Part shown: positions 11,070 through 21,368 of the stretch, piece by piece | How the letters are laid out: each line of letters begins with the position of its first letter | How positions within the stretch are numbered: position 1 is the first letter of the stretch | Program-made: the position numbers and the translations under genes | The notes under the pieces: generated by a model | Told to the model about the DNA's origin: nothing | Database searches by the model: none | Seen by the model: the letters and a program-made list of their open reading frames with translations, nothing else | DNA from: Globomyces pollinis-pini | Taxonomy: Eukaryota > Chytridiomycota > Chytridiomycetes > Rhizophydiales > Globomycetaceae | NCBI GenBank assembly: GCA_025399215.1 | Contig: MU621092.1 | Location: forward strand, 62,001-126,000 | Length of the DNA: 64,000 bases | Reading direction: 5' to 3'

Positions 11070-13759
11070 TTACAATCTGATCAGTTCAAGAAATCTGCTG
11101 CAGATGTTTTTGTATTGAAAGGAATCGCCATCCACTCGAACAAATTGGATAGAATGCATATTCATCAGTGCTACCTTACAAATTCGAATTTCAAAAGTTA
11201 CTTTTTCGGACCTTGCCATACTTTCGATACCGGGGTCCCCCTCAAAGCTACCTTCAGTTTCTAAGATAGATTCACGATCGCTAAAGCTGCCTGATCGGGA
11301 CATCCCAGTGGATATTCGTGGTCTGGAAGATGAAAGTGAGAGATCAGTATTGGATATATCAATTGGAGATACAGGAGCAGAGATTAATGGGGACTTGCCA
11401 ACAGATGAAGATGGATTACTGGTGGTTCGAATTGCTAGTAATTTCGGAGTGGATACATTGTTTTTTTCATTCGTTTGGTTGAGCGACACTAAAACAATAA
11501 TGGCACCCTGCCTTTCATAAAATGACATAACCCTCTCTTTTTGTAACTTTTTCAATGCGAGAAAAATCAACTCTCTGATTAGATGGGGAGGTTTTGTAGA
11601 TGTTGTAGAGACTGAAAACATTCCCTTCATAGACTTCCTTTCAATTATATCATCAATTTGTCCAGGACGAGACCTATCAAACTTCGAATTAGATTCAGTG
11701 ATTTTTTCTTGATGCTTGAATGGAGAAAAACTCTTCAAAGAAGAACGAACAGAATTGCGGGTTTTTGCAGTAGATGGAATCTCTATTGCTGGAGAGGATA
11801 CAGCAGGGATCAACAATGGGTCTTTCTGTAACGATTCATCCGGCTGTTCTGTATCTTCTGTGTGGGATGGTACAGATGATACATCAGATTTAGATTTAGA
11901 TGTCTTTTTAAAACCAGTGAAGAAATTTAGCACTTTCTCTTTGATTGATTTCATGTCTATAATTTTTGCAGATTCTGCTGGTGGTATTGGTTCTGCTGTC
12001 AAAGGGGAAGAATCAGATTTGTTGAGAGACTTGTCCCTTCGTAATGCAATTTTGGATACTCTAGATTTTAAACTCGTTAGGAGTGAAGACGAAGGACTTT
12101 CGATTGCACTTCGAGTTGTGGAACCTCGAGACATACGTGACTTTGAGCTTTTGGTAGATAAACGAGACTTCATCGTCATGGACTGAGTTCTTCTAATGTT
12201 TGCATCAAAAGAATTCTTGGGCTAGTCGTTAATGCTAATTATATATGTTACCATTGACAGTTGACTGCTTGTTCGTAGACTTATCTTGTCTAAATCATCG
12301 GGTATTGAATCTCTCCTATCACTGACGCGTCTAAGTGGACCAATCGGCGACGATTTTGAATTTAGGGTATTATCTGATTGTTTTTCCAATCGTTCTTTTA
12401 CTAAATGGTATATACTGACAATTGGATCACATGGTACTCCGTCTATCGCACCCACAGTCTCTTTACTGACACTAATTAGTCTCCTTCGAATTTCTTCAGG
12501 CGATCCAAACTGAAATCCATCCATTCTGTTTATAACTTCGATGTCAAATGGTTCATTCAGAGGTGATCTGTTGGGTAGATAATTTTTTATGGGGGAATCT
12601 CTTGCTAACCATCCGTGACTTTTGATTTCCTTTAGTGATGCCCTCTGCAAGGGATGTACAACCAGCATTCTGGATAGTAAATGTTTTAATGAAGGAGAAA
12701 GGAAAGGAGGGTAATCTACGACCCCAGCTTTAATCTTAGCATGTAATTCTGGTAAACTGGAATCATCAAAAGGTACCTGGACATTAATAACAAAACAAAG
12801 AGAAACCTTTCCACAAGTCAAAACGTAAAGGATAACTCCCTAATCATTAGCGATTGCTTTACAAAAAAAGGGTGTTATAAAACATCAAGTATTGACCAAA
12901 ATAATGTAAAACTTACTAAACTCCAAATATCAACTTCGGGACCTACGTATTTTTTTGCTGACAATAACTCTGGAGCAGCAAAATACAGACTCCCACAGAA
13001 TGTGGACAAAAACGATCGATAGGAATATAAATTGGCTAATCCAAAGTCAATGAGTTGAATACATCCTTTCTTATTGATCAAGATGTTTTCAATTTTTAAA
13101 TCACGGTGAACTATCGAGTTTTGATGACAATAATCTACAAATAATCAAAAACTATCAAACTAATGTATACCAACTGCTGATATTAACTGACTCATCAAAT
13201 TTTGAGCGAATTTTTCCTTCAATTTTCCATGTGATATGATAAAGTCCAATACTTGAGTTCCATCCACCAACTAAAGATGAGAGTTTTAAATTACATCCAG
13301 AAACAAATAGTAATGATTGTTTGAAATGGCCACTTCGTGTAAAGAAACAATATACGGGTGGTCAAGAATAAGAGTTAAAGCCATTTCTCTTATTAATCTT
13401 TGATCATCCATTTCACTTTGTGTTAATTTGCCTTTGTTTGTATAATTAGTTGATAAGTTTGACATAAACTTTGTCATTATTAGACCTTCCGAACCTGTTG
13501 AAAATGAAAACCAAAAATAGTACCAGTACCGGGTACAGGTCTTTTAACAATTTTACAAGCATACTTTGATTAGTATTCCTAAATATGCATACAGTTTTAT
13601 CGCCTAGAGTTGCAACTTTGACCTTTCCCATACTAAGTTTTAATTAAAATAACGCATCTTCTACCTCCCTTGTCCAATAGTTTTCCCTAAAATATATGGT
13701 CCGATATTTATAATTTGTTTCTTGCGTTGTTTATTTTCATTAGACCCATTTTGAACCAT
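11070..13759 (-). CDS. KIN1: Kin1/MARK-family serine/threonine kinase with KA1 domain
   Basis: The first exon gives the glycine loop [20 protein letters not shown] split by a 32-nt intron, then [12 protein letters not shown] with the VAIK-type lysine. Later come the catalytic loop [10 protein letters not shown], the DFG motif in LIDFGLAN, and FAAPELL. A long Ser-rich linker (the 11070-12179 exon) follows, ending in a KA1 domain, [20 protein letters not shown] onward, with the final SRFLELIRL. Kin1 kinases act at the cell cortex in polarity and exocytosis, and KA1 binds acidic lipids. About eight introns are needed; one of about 78 nt interrupts subdomain IX after DIWSL. The intron before GSEGLIM could be 17 or 29 nt, the latter fitting the local size range. 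Confidence 0.92.
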
Positions 13760-14644
13760 TTAAAAATGTTGAAATTTCAAAGTTTCCCAAAAGTAGAAGC
13801 CACCCGATTTCATGGACAACACCCAATTACCAGTTCATGATCATTCAATACGGTAGCGATTAGATCAATAGATCTCTTAGCAACTGTTAGTATATCAACT
13901 AATATGAAGAATCTAAATGATCTACGTGGCTACTTCATACTAGGATGTTCATAGATCTGACAAAATTATAAATTGATACATAATGATTCTCGAACTAATT
14001 GTACAATTATAAAATGTACCATAAATTATTCGTTAATAATCAAAGATTTCAAACAAAAGAAATAAGATATCCTACTATATGTCTTAAAATAGATTTCACC
14101 ATGTTGTACAATCACTATAGTCTTAAATAATGGGCTTCAACTTCAGCAGACAATTCTGAAGAAATTTTGCCTTACGTGACGAGTTTCGACAACCAATACG
14201 ACGCTCTTTCTGAGGTTACTATGTCTCTAATTCATCTACCTTAAAATCAGATATATGTCGTAATACTTTGCTAACTTCCTAAAAACGCAGAGTTAGACGC
14301 ATCAACGTGAGATTCGGTAATCATCGAATCACAGTTACTACTTAACGCGCTGAGAATATGAAATTGTAAAATTGAACTTCAATTCACTATTACATCTTTA
14401 TTGAATTCATTCGTTATAAGTAATGCCATGTTTCTATAGAACATTTCTCGATTAAAACAATGCCAAGCAACAGAAGCTCGGTTTGTCTTTGAACTTTTTT
14501 GATTTTTAAAGAAAAATTTCACCACAATGTTTATAAAACATTGAGTTTTATTTCGAGGAGCTCGTGGGAATTCTATCCTAAAATGGTTGTATTGCTATCA
14601 ATCTTAGTCAAAATCGTTCACAACGACGCGCGTTTTTTCTTCAT
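13760..14644. other. Intergenic region, nothing recognised
   Basis: This stretch between the KIN1 start and the GPCR start holds only short frames with no recognisable domain. It has no tRNA-like A/B boxes and no obvious repeats. It should contain both divergent promoters. A 64-residue frame at 14499-14693 overlaps the receptor start and shows no support. Confidence 0.5.
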
Positions 14645-15553
14645 ATGTTTCCACAATACCCTCTTTTTGATTCTTTGCAAACGACTGTTGTAATCTTGTT
14701 CTGTATTTTCTCTTTCATTGGATTGATAGCCAATGTTTCCTGGATTGTAATTTTGTTTCACAATGGTGAACGGGCAGACCCATTTATCTACGCAATTGCA
14801 TGGACTGACATAGCAAGATCAGTCATAATGCTTGTGGTTAATCTAATTCACTTTATAGATGGTAGATATTCCACTGAACACATCGGTTGTCAAATCCAGG
14901 GAGGGTTGTTACAAGTACTTGCAGCTCTTGGAGTGGTTTCATTTCTAAGCTTAATCCTAGACCCACTAATGATTATCATCTTGAAGCGTGATAGAATATC
15001 TCATCGAGAAAAGCTAATTATGGTGGGTATTAATGGTGTGCTTATAACAATAATGTCATCATTAATTCTTTTAACGCCATCAGCCTATGTCTTGAACCCA
15101 GCAAGAGTATCTGCAACAATTTGCTATGAATGCAACACGTCAATCATTAGTATGGTTGCTGCCGGTTTGAATATTGCCGTGATATTCTCGGTGCCAATAA
15201 TCATGGTATGTGTGTTTTGGTATTCGCAATATTCTATTTCCCACGAACGACATCTGAATGGGAAATTCCCATTAACAATAATTAAACTTCAATGCGCGTT
15301 GATTAGAAGAGGGATGCTAATGGTTACTGCACATATGTTCGTATTTTATCCATACCTCTTAGAAACAATTCTCAGAATTTATCATGTTAATTGGGGATAT
15401 TTATCATTTGTTAGCGAGATACTGGTAGTTATGGGATTTTCTATAAATCCATGTGTTATGTTTTATCTTGATGGACATTTCTCCAGAATCTTTAAGAGGA
15501 AATCAAGACATCCAGTTGATACAATCGCCAAAACTTTAGCGGTTACAAACTGA
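14645..15553 (+). CDS. Seven-transmembrane rhodopsin-type (class A) GPCR
   Basis: This intronless gene of 302 residues has seven hydrophobic segments at roughly residues 10-32, 42-68, 82-110, 122-146, 165-190, 220-242 and 253-275. Class A hallmarks can be read: an Asn in TM1 (GLIANVSWI), a conserved Cys at the start of TM3 (HIGCQIQGG), and an NP motif in TM7 (SINPCVMFY) that departs from strict NPxxY. The DRY position after TM3 reads LDP, so it is divergent. The tail is short and basic. Class A receptors are rare in fungi but occur in early-diverging lineages. Two RGS proteins encoded about 40 kb away could act in the same G-protein pathway. The ligand is unknown. Confidence 0.78.
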   Translation: MFPQYPLFDSLQTTVVILFCIFSFIGLIANVSWIVILFHNGERADPFIYAIAWTDIARSVIMLVVNLIHFIDGRYSTEHIGCQIQGGLLQVLAALGVVSFLSLILDPLMIIILKRDRISHREKLIMVGINGVLITIMSSLILLTPSAYVLNPARVSATICYECNTSIISMVAAGLNIAVIFSVPIIMVCVFWYSQYSISHERHLNGKFPLTIIKLQCALIRRGMLMVTAHMFVFYPYLLETILRIYHVNWGYLSFVSEILVVMGFSINPCVMFYLDGHFSRIFKRKSRHPVDTIAKTLAVTN

Positions 15554-15625
15554 TTGCATAAATAATGTCATGTATTCCATTTACTCAAGTTATAAAATCA
15601 TCTAATAAAACAATATGTTTATTGC

Positions 15626-17516
15626 TTATTCGAACTTGATACCTTGAGCTAAAGGTAAAGCCCCTGAATAATTGACGGTACAGGTTTGTCTTCTCATGTA
15701 TTGTTTCCAGGAATCACTTCCTGCTTCACGTCCACCACCAGTTTCCTTTTCACCACCAAAAGCACCACCAATCTCAGCTCCATTTGTAGGGATATTAACA
15801 TTGACGATACCACAATCAGAACCGTTCGCACCTGTCCATTTAAATACATTACCAACATCTATGATTAAAACCTGGGAATGACGAACCTTGGGTGAAGATA
15901 CTGCTACTCAAACCTTGTTTCACTCCATTGTTGATTTCAATAGCTTCTTCAAATGTCTAAAATGTTAAGTTTCATTAAGAATGCCTTGAATTTGAATGTA
16001 TGGAGAATCTATGGTTAGCAAAAATAAGAGATTACTGGGACAAATATTTCGTTTTGCACTACAGGAGCGTTGTGCGAAATTTGAGTGATAGTCGGCATAA
16101 CAAAGTTTCCTGGTCGATCTAATACTTCACCTCCATAAAGAATTTTTCCTCCTTGTTGTTTAACCTTTTCAATTCCATCTTTGAACTGTTGTACAGCAAC
16201 TTCAGTGTGCAAAGGGCCGCATAGAACACCATCTACCATAATTAGAATAGTTTTTCGTACCCTCTCTTGGATCACCAATTTTGACTTGAGAATATGCTTT
16301 AATAAGCTTTGTAATGAAATCATCATAAATAGATTCATGCAAAATTAATCGTCTTGTGGTAGTACAACGCTGGCCACAGGTACCAACTGCTGCAAACAGA
16401 ATACTTCTAACAGCAAGGTCGATGTCGGCATCCGGTAATACTGACGTTAATTCACTTTCAACGAATACCAATTATACAATTATTGCCACCCTAATGTCAA
16501 ACAAATTAAATATTTACCAATTCCAACAGAACTTTTCCAAAACGCTCTTGAACAGTTACTCCAACTTTTCGGCCAATCTAAAATTAAGAGCCTTTCAATT
16601 ACAGCAGTACTACCGGTGAAAGACACCAAATCAACTTGTTCAGATTTTGACATGGCTTCTCCGACATCTACTCCACCAGTTACTAATGAGCAGAGTGATC
16701 CAGGCAAGTTGTTTTTTTCCAAGACCTTTTCAAGAATTTTTGTCACTGCAACAGATGAAAGATTGGTAGTTGGGGCTCCCTTCCAAACTACAGCATTTCC
16801 ACAAACAAGACTTAATGCTGAATTCCACCCATAAACTGCAACTGGAAAGTTGAATGCTGAAATTATTCCAACGGTTCCCAACGGATTCCATTGCTCCATC
16901 ATAAAGTGCCCAGGTCCTGAAATTGTTAATCACTAATAACAGAAGATTGAATCTGTAAAGAACAAATAGAATTATAGGCAACACTTACTTTCAGAAGGGA
17001 TGACGGATCCGGACATTGATCTACTTAAACCAACCGCATAATCACAAATGTCAATATATTCTTGAACTTCACCCAAACCTTCTGGAAGAATTTTGCCCAT
17101 CTCCAAAGCTACCAATGCACCTAAATCTTCTTTCTTTTCATTCAAAGCTTCTCGCATTTGACGAACCAACTCACCTCTGACAGGAGCAGGCATCTAGAGT
17201 CAGAATGAAAACTATATACCGCACGAAAAGCTGGTTTAGCTTCTTCCATCAAATCCAAGGCCTTTTGTAATTGTTCAGGAGATCCAGTTGAAACAGACGC
17301 AATGATTTTATTGGTAGCAGGGTTGATTGAGTGAACAAGCTCACCCTTTCCAGCATGCCATTTCCCATCAAAAACACCATCATTGACTTCATCTAAACCC
17401 AGAGACTTGAGTAAAGTTGAATGCTTTGAGTATTCTGATGCAGTAGAATACGAACGGATAAAGCGGGAACGAGTAGTTAAAGTAGCAATGGATACACGAT
17501 GTAAGAGCAATTTCAT
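15626..17516 (-). CDS. ALDH7A1: ALDH7A1 (alpha-aminoadipic semialdehyde dehydrogenase, antiquitin)
   Basis: Exons assemble to a full ALDH7: [44 protein letters not shown], the catalytic cysteine in [12 protein letters not shown], and the C-terminal [20 protein letters not shown] with end [11 protein letters not shown]. The enzyme oxidises aminoadipic or betaine-type semialdehydes with NAD. I chose the ATG at 17516 because [19 protein letters not shown] makes a good mitochondrial presequence; an in-frame upstream ATG at 17639 is possible. About nine introns are present. Most are 25-28 nt, one near 16909-16985 is about 76 nt, and the one at 15957-15984 has GC-AG ends. Lysine synthesis in fungi uses other enzymes, so a catabolic or stress role is likelier. 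Confidence 0.93.
15957..15984 (-). other. 28-nt GC-AG intron in ALDH7A1
   Basis: On the minus strand the intron starts gcattc and ends attttag. Removing it joins FKFK to TFEEAIEI in frame, which is the conserved ALDH7 sequence, and no GT donor nearby restores the frame. It has the same length as its GT-AG neighbours. Confidence 0.75.
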
Positions 17517-18120
17517 TAAATTAAAAGTAAAGAAAAACGTGAGAGTCATCACGCGATTTGCTGAAATGGGCTGCGGGTATGTCAACTCTTCACAATGGCA
17601 GAATACACAATAAGAATCCATGCAGCGCAGAGTATTCAATACTCGCTACACTTTCATGTCGTGTAAAGTCTGTGTTGATGGTCAAGGGATTGGTTGAACA
17701 TTCTAGATTCACAAACTGAAACAGGGGAATTGAAAAAAAAATAAGCCAAAAGAATAGATAAAACCGATTCAATGATTATATGGGATAGCCGATCGTTTGT
17801 TGGTTGTGTCATTATCGAATGCTTCGCTGTCTTCTATTGTAGTATATTGTTAGCTTTGAAGTCGATAAAAAAAACTTGAACAATTATTTATGAGTTTCTA
17901 ATTTACACTCAAATTACATTACTGTAAACTGCTCTTCCCATGACTATAATATTGTGAACGACTAATAAACATCAGAAGTCTAGTGTGGACATCCTTTTAA
18001 AGATGGAGTTTTACATACACCAGACCCATGTATTAGCGATTGATGTCGTTGGTCTTATATTGACTTTACATTTTGTGATCAAAAACTATCATTTGAAATT
18101 GTTTTCTTTCTTTTGTTTTG
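17517..18120. other. Intergenic region between ALDH7A1 and SWEET genes
   Basis: No supported gene is seen. It must hold the divergent promoters and possibly a longer ALDH7A1 5' end (in-frame ATG at 17639). A short purine tract (aaaaaaaa) is at about 17867. Nothing else was recognised. Confidence 0.45.
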
Positions 18121-18897
18121 ATGGAGTGTGAATCGGATGTGTGTCGAATTATTTTAGCCCATGGATTTCCAATTGGGTATGGCCTTTGAACCTTACTCTT
18201 TTTAGTGGATTTCTTACAAATGCCCTTTTAGTAACAGCCCCTTTGAAACTTGTTCAACAGATTAGAACAACAGAATCCCTTGGACCAACAAATACATTCC
18301 CATTTACAATGATGATGATGAACGCTCTCTCATGGATTGTATATGGATTCTATATCAAAGATATTTATGTGTTCTCTCCAAATATTGTGGGGTATGCCTT
18401 CAGTATATATTACATACTTGGGAGCTTACCTTACCAGTCTAAGATATCTCAGGAAGCTACGATACTCAGAGTTATCACATTAAGTACCATTATTTTGATT
18501 GGAGGTGCAGTTGGCTTTATATTCTTTCAGAACAATCCTGCTCAAACACAACTTGTGTTGGGATCTATATGCTGCTTTAATTTAATTATTTTCTACTCGT
18601 CTCCGTTATCAGATTTAGCAGATGTATATTCTTTTTTACTCAGCCTTGTAGATAATTCGACTGAAGGATAGTTCCTCAATTGACCCTAAACTTGCGTTTG
18701 CGGCGTTGATCAATTCAGCGTTATGGACAGTTTATGCCGTTGTGATCAGCGACCTCTTTGTCTTTGGACCAAATGCAGTAGGTTTCCTTTTCAGTATTGT
18801 CCAATTGGCAATTTTGGGTATATACAAACAGGAGCGTGCATCTTCTCCGACCCTTTCAGAGGGATATGAACCGATTCACGTTAATTCGAATGAATGA
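18121..18897 (+). CDS. SWEET (MtN3/saliva) sugar transporter, copy 1
   Basis: SWEETs are bidirectional hexose or sucrose uniporters built from two 3-TM MtN3 repeats joined by a linker helix. Repeat 1 shows LTLFSGFLTNALLVTAPLKL and NALSWIVYGFYIKDIYVFSPN. Repeat 2 shows LGSICCFNLIIFYSSPLSD and LINSALWTVYAVVISDLFVF followed by GPNAVGF, the typical P and N-W/Y-G motifs. A 28-nt intron after PLSDLAD is forced by frame. The start is uncertain: the ATG at 18121 reaches the domain only with a 17-nt intron (18141-18157), and an upstream exon is possible. The C-tail ends EPIHVNSNE. The next gene is a tandem paralogue. SWEETs are scarce in fungi. Confidence 0.82.
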
Positions 18898-19062
18898 TTG
18901 AATAAATAAGAATATTGCTAATTTTGTGTGAGATTGCGTTACTATCTGATTATTCTAATACAAATATACCAATTCAGAAGTGACTCAAAATTATACTGGG
19001 TGACGAAAGATTAGTATAATCCATAATCGTAAGGTTAGATGAATTGATTGAAATGAATCCAA

Positions 19063-19102
19063 TCCATATTTAATCAATCTAGTCCGTATTCAATTAATCT
19101 AG
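19063..19102. repeat. Two tandem 20-bp units upstream of SWEET copy 2
   Basis: The units tccatatttaatcaatctag and tccgtattcaattaatctag lie head to tail with 3 mismatches in 20. They are about 215 bp upstream of the second SWEET start, inside a 420-bp intergenic region with no other feature recognised. Confidence 0.7.
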
Positions 19103-19317
19103 ATTAAATATTAGAATCACTCGAATCAGTCCAAACTTACGATGGACGTTTTGTTATCCGTGTCACACGTTTAATTAAATGCGTCGTTGCGGCATGTTGA
19201 TAAACCCAATTCGATCTTAATCACCACACGTAATTTAAGTATATTTAAGTTCATCAAATTTCAATCATTACAACAAAATGCAGTGCGAAACAATCGTATG
19301 TAAAGTCGTTCTGGGCC

Positions 19318-20180
19318 ATGTATTCCCGTTATGGTATCTTCAACTGTCTAATTGTTAGTGGAATGTTGACTAACTTATTTATTTTGCTCGCTCCTTGGAA
19401 AGTAGTACAACAAACACTCAAAACTAAACAAACTGGAACTATTTCTACGTAATTTTAAGTGATTCCTTATCAATATTAGGATCCCTTATGTTTTCTTGAT
19501 GATGAATAGCTTAACGTGGGTAATCTATGGTAAAACAATGTACAAATGAAGTAACATCAATAGGATTTGCCATTAAAGATTACTATGTTACAATCCCTAA
19601 CCTTCAAGGATATTTGATTGCAAACTATTACAATTTTACTACGTTTCCCTATTTATCAGAATCTAGACAATATTTAACGATCAACTTAATATTATCTTTC
19701 CTTTCTTTGATATTTATTGGTGGGATTGTTGATTTCATTGTGTTCAATAATGATACGACAGGAAGACTCATATTAGGCTCGATCTGTCTCTTTATCCTAT
19801 CACTGTTTTATTTGTCCCCATTATCAGAAATTTTAAATGTAAGTATTTGCCCTTATAACATTTAGATTATACGAACCAAAAACTGTGCTTCTATCAATCC
19901 CAAATTGGCGTTCGCAGTGGTGATTAACTCAGCTCTATGGTGTTCGTATGGAAGCTTACTTGGTGATTGGTTCATAATTGGTCCTAACGGATTCGGATTT
20001 CTATTGGGATTATTTCAAGTGTTTTTGTTAATCGTTTATCCTTCTACACTTGAAAAAGAAGCCATGCCAATTAATGCCGATCTTGAGTTGAAGGGATCTG
20101 CATCTGGTGATACGCAATCAATTGACCCTCTTGAAACTGAACATCATCGTGAAGATATGATTATTTCGATTAATAAATGA
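19318..20180 (+). CDS. SWEET sugar transporter, copy 2 (tandem paralogue)
   Basis: The spliced protein aligns with copy 1 throughout: NCLIVSGMLTNLFILLAPWK, NSLTWVIYGFAIKDYYVTIPN, LGSICLFILSLFYLSPLSEIL, and LAFAVVINSALWCSYGSLLG followed by FIIGPNGFGF. Introns of 31, 34 and 27 nt are fixed by frame, and the last sits at the same place as the copy 1 intron (after PLSD/PLSE plus three residues). The ATG at 19318 gives a complete first membrane segment; another ATG at 19278 runs into a stop without an acceptable intron. The C-tail is longer and acidic compared with copy 1. The shared intron and 420-bp spacing indicate tandem duplication. Confidence 0.85.
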
Positions 20181-20305
20181 GTTGTAGACTATTTGAATCT
20201 CCTGTGGAGATGAATGCATTATCGATAGGATTTGTGATTAAATGAGGAATTGGGATGGTTTTTTGGAAACAATAGCAAATTGGTCTGTTAACTTTATATT
20301 ATACT

Positions 20306-20650
20306 CTATTTCTGATTTAGATCTGGTGGAATAGGTACACCAGGATGCTTAGACTCCATATGCAAAGATAACTAAATCAACAACTACCAATTACATACTG
20401 TTTTATGATTTGGGCAACCACTTTTACATGCTGGGCAAACGTACTTTAGCGCATTTGTTCTAGCACTTCCTAGTTGCGATTTAGCTTCTTTTGGAGCGTT
20501 TTTAGCATTCTAAAGGTTTATCACAAATGGTTTCTTACCTTAATTATGTTAGAAAATAGATAATGTCTCACCCTTAACTTTGCTTCGGCCTTTGCATGTC
20601 CTAAATCATTCCATGAGCTGAATCCTTCTAATTTGCCTACCTCGAACCAT
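20306..20650 (-). CDS. ZNF706: ZNF706-like small zinc-finger protein
   Basis: Four exons give about 65 residues: MVRGHAKAEAK, NAKNAPKEAKSQLGSART, a finger YVCPACKSGCPNHKT, and LHMESKHPGVPIPPDL. This is the ZNF706 layout: a basic 4F5-like N-terminus, one C2H2 finger and a KHP-x-x-P-x-PP-x-L tail. Introns are 38, about 60 and 27 nt; the last interrupts the finger just after NHKT. The coding exons are so short that no long frame reveals this gene. The family is conserved in eukaryotes and linked to translation and protein-aggregation control in metazoa; its function in fungi is unknown. Confidence 0.85.
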
Positions 20651-20864
20651 TTTTAAATAGCCAATGAACGTGTGAGGAAAAAAAATACAAAAGGTAAATA
20701 ATACCCATTCCATTTGAACCAACTTAATTCTTGAGCTTTAAAAAGAAAAATTCAATATACTATTTGAACCTTCTTAAAATTTGATTTTAGCTAAGAAAAA
20801 CTCATAATCGGAGAGCATTGTGTAATAACGTAAAATTGGTAATTCAGTTTATTCAAATAGATAA

Positions 20865-21086
20865 TTATTTCTTTTTAGGTTTAGGAATCTCTTCTAAATT
20901 GAATCCTAATGCCCTCATGCAGTCCTGGTGAGCTTTGATTAAATCATAGCAATTCTCTTCTCCATTTGTTATCACACACAAGTCTCTAGCATCTCTGGTC
21001 TCTGGACATGCACAGCATGGTTTGCACTTTGGCTTCTCTAAAGTATTTGGAGAATTGTCTTTGAAAGTAGATTGTTGAGCTCCCAT
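20865..21086 (-). CDS. COX17: Cox17 copper chaperone
   Basis: Cox17 carries copper(I) in the mitochondrial intermembrane space to Sco1 and Cox11 for cytochrome c oxidase. The sequence shows the metal-binding [14 protein letters not shown] and the twin CX9C helices ([14 protein letters not shown] and [11 protein letters not shown]) ending CMRALGF. The start at 21086 ([11 protein letters not shown]) gives 73 residues, the normal size; an in-frame upstream Met would add a hydrophobic extension unlike the family. A Lys-rich C-tail (PKPKKK) follows. It is intronless. Its presence argues for ordinary respiring mitochondria. Confidence 0.95.
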   Translation of the reverse strand: MGAQQSTFKDNSPNTLEKPKCKPCCACPETRDARDLCVITNGEENCYDLIKAHQDCMRALGFNLEEIPKPKKK

Positions 21087-21368
21087 ATTCGTTAAATCGG
21101 AAACAAAAAATGAGACAATTTTTCCGTTCATCATAGTGAATTCTATCAAACTTGGTTTTGATCATAACTACGATGAGTTGGTGCTTATAAATTGAATTTA
21201 ACTTGTTATGAACTATGACAGCTGTAATATATTGGTGTGCTTTAGTAGTTTAGAACTTTATGAAGTACAATTATGGTCCAAGTCAGATTAATGTCGGTCT
21301 ATTCTTCCGCATTCATAATTTAACTCCATGTTACGATTTGCAGAAGATTTTGTTTTGACTTTTTTAGG

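Noticed and set aside
11716..12186. A 156-codon plus-strand frame inside KIN1
   Set aside because: It is antisense to the Ser-rich linker of a clear kinase gene; the composition mirrors that coding strand and no domain is seen.
14499..14693. A 64-codon frame overlapping the GPCR start
   Set aside because: Low-complexity hydrophobic translation with no support; it is out of frame with the receptor.
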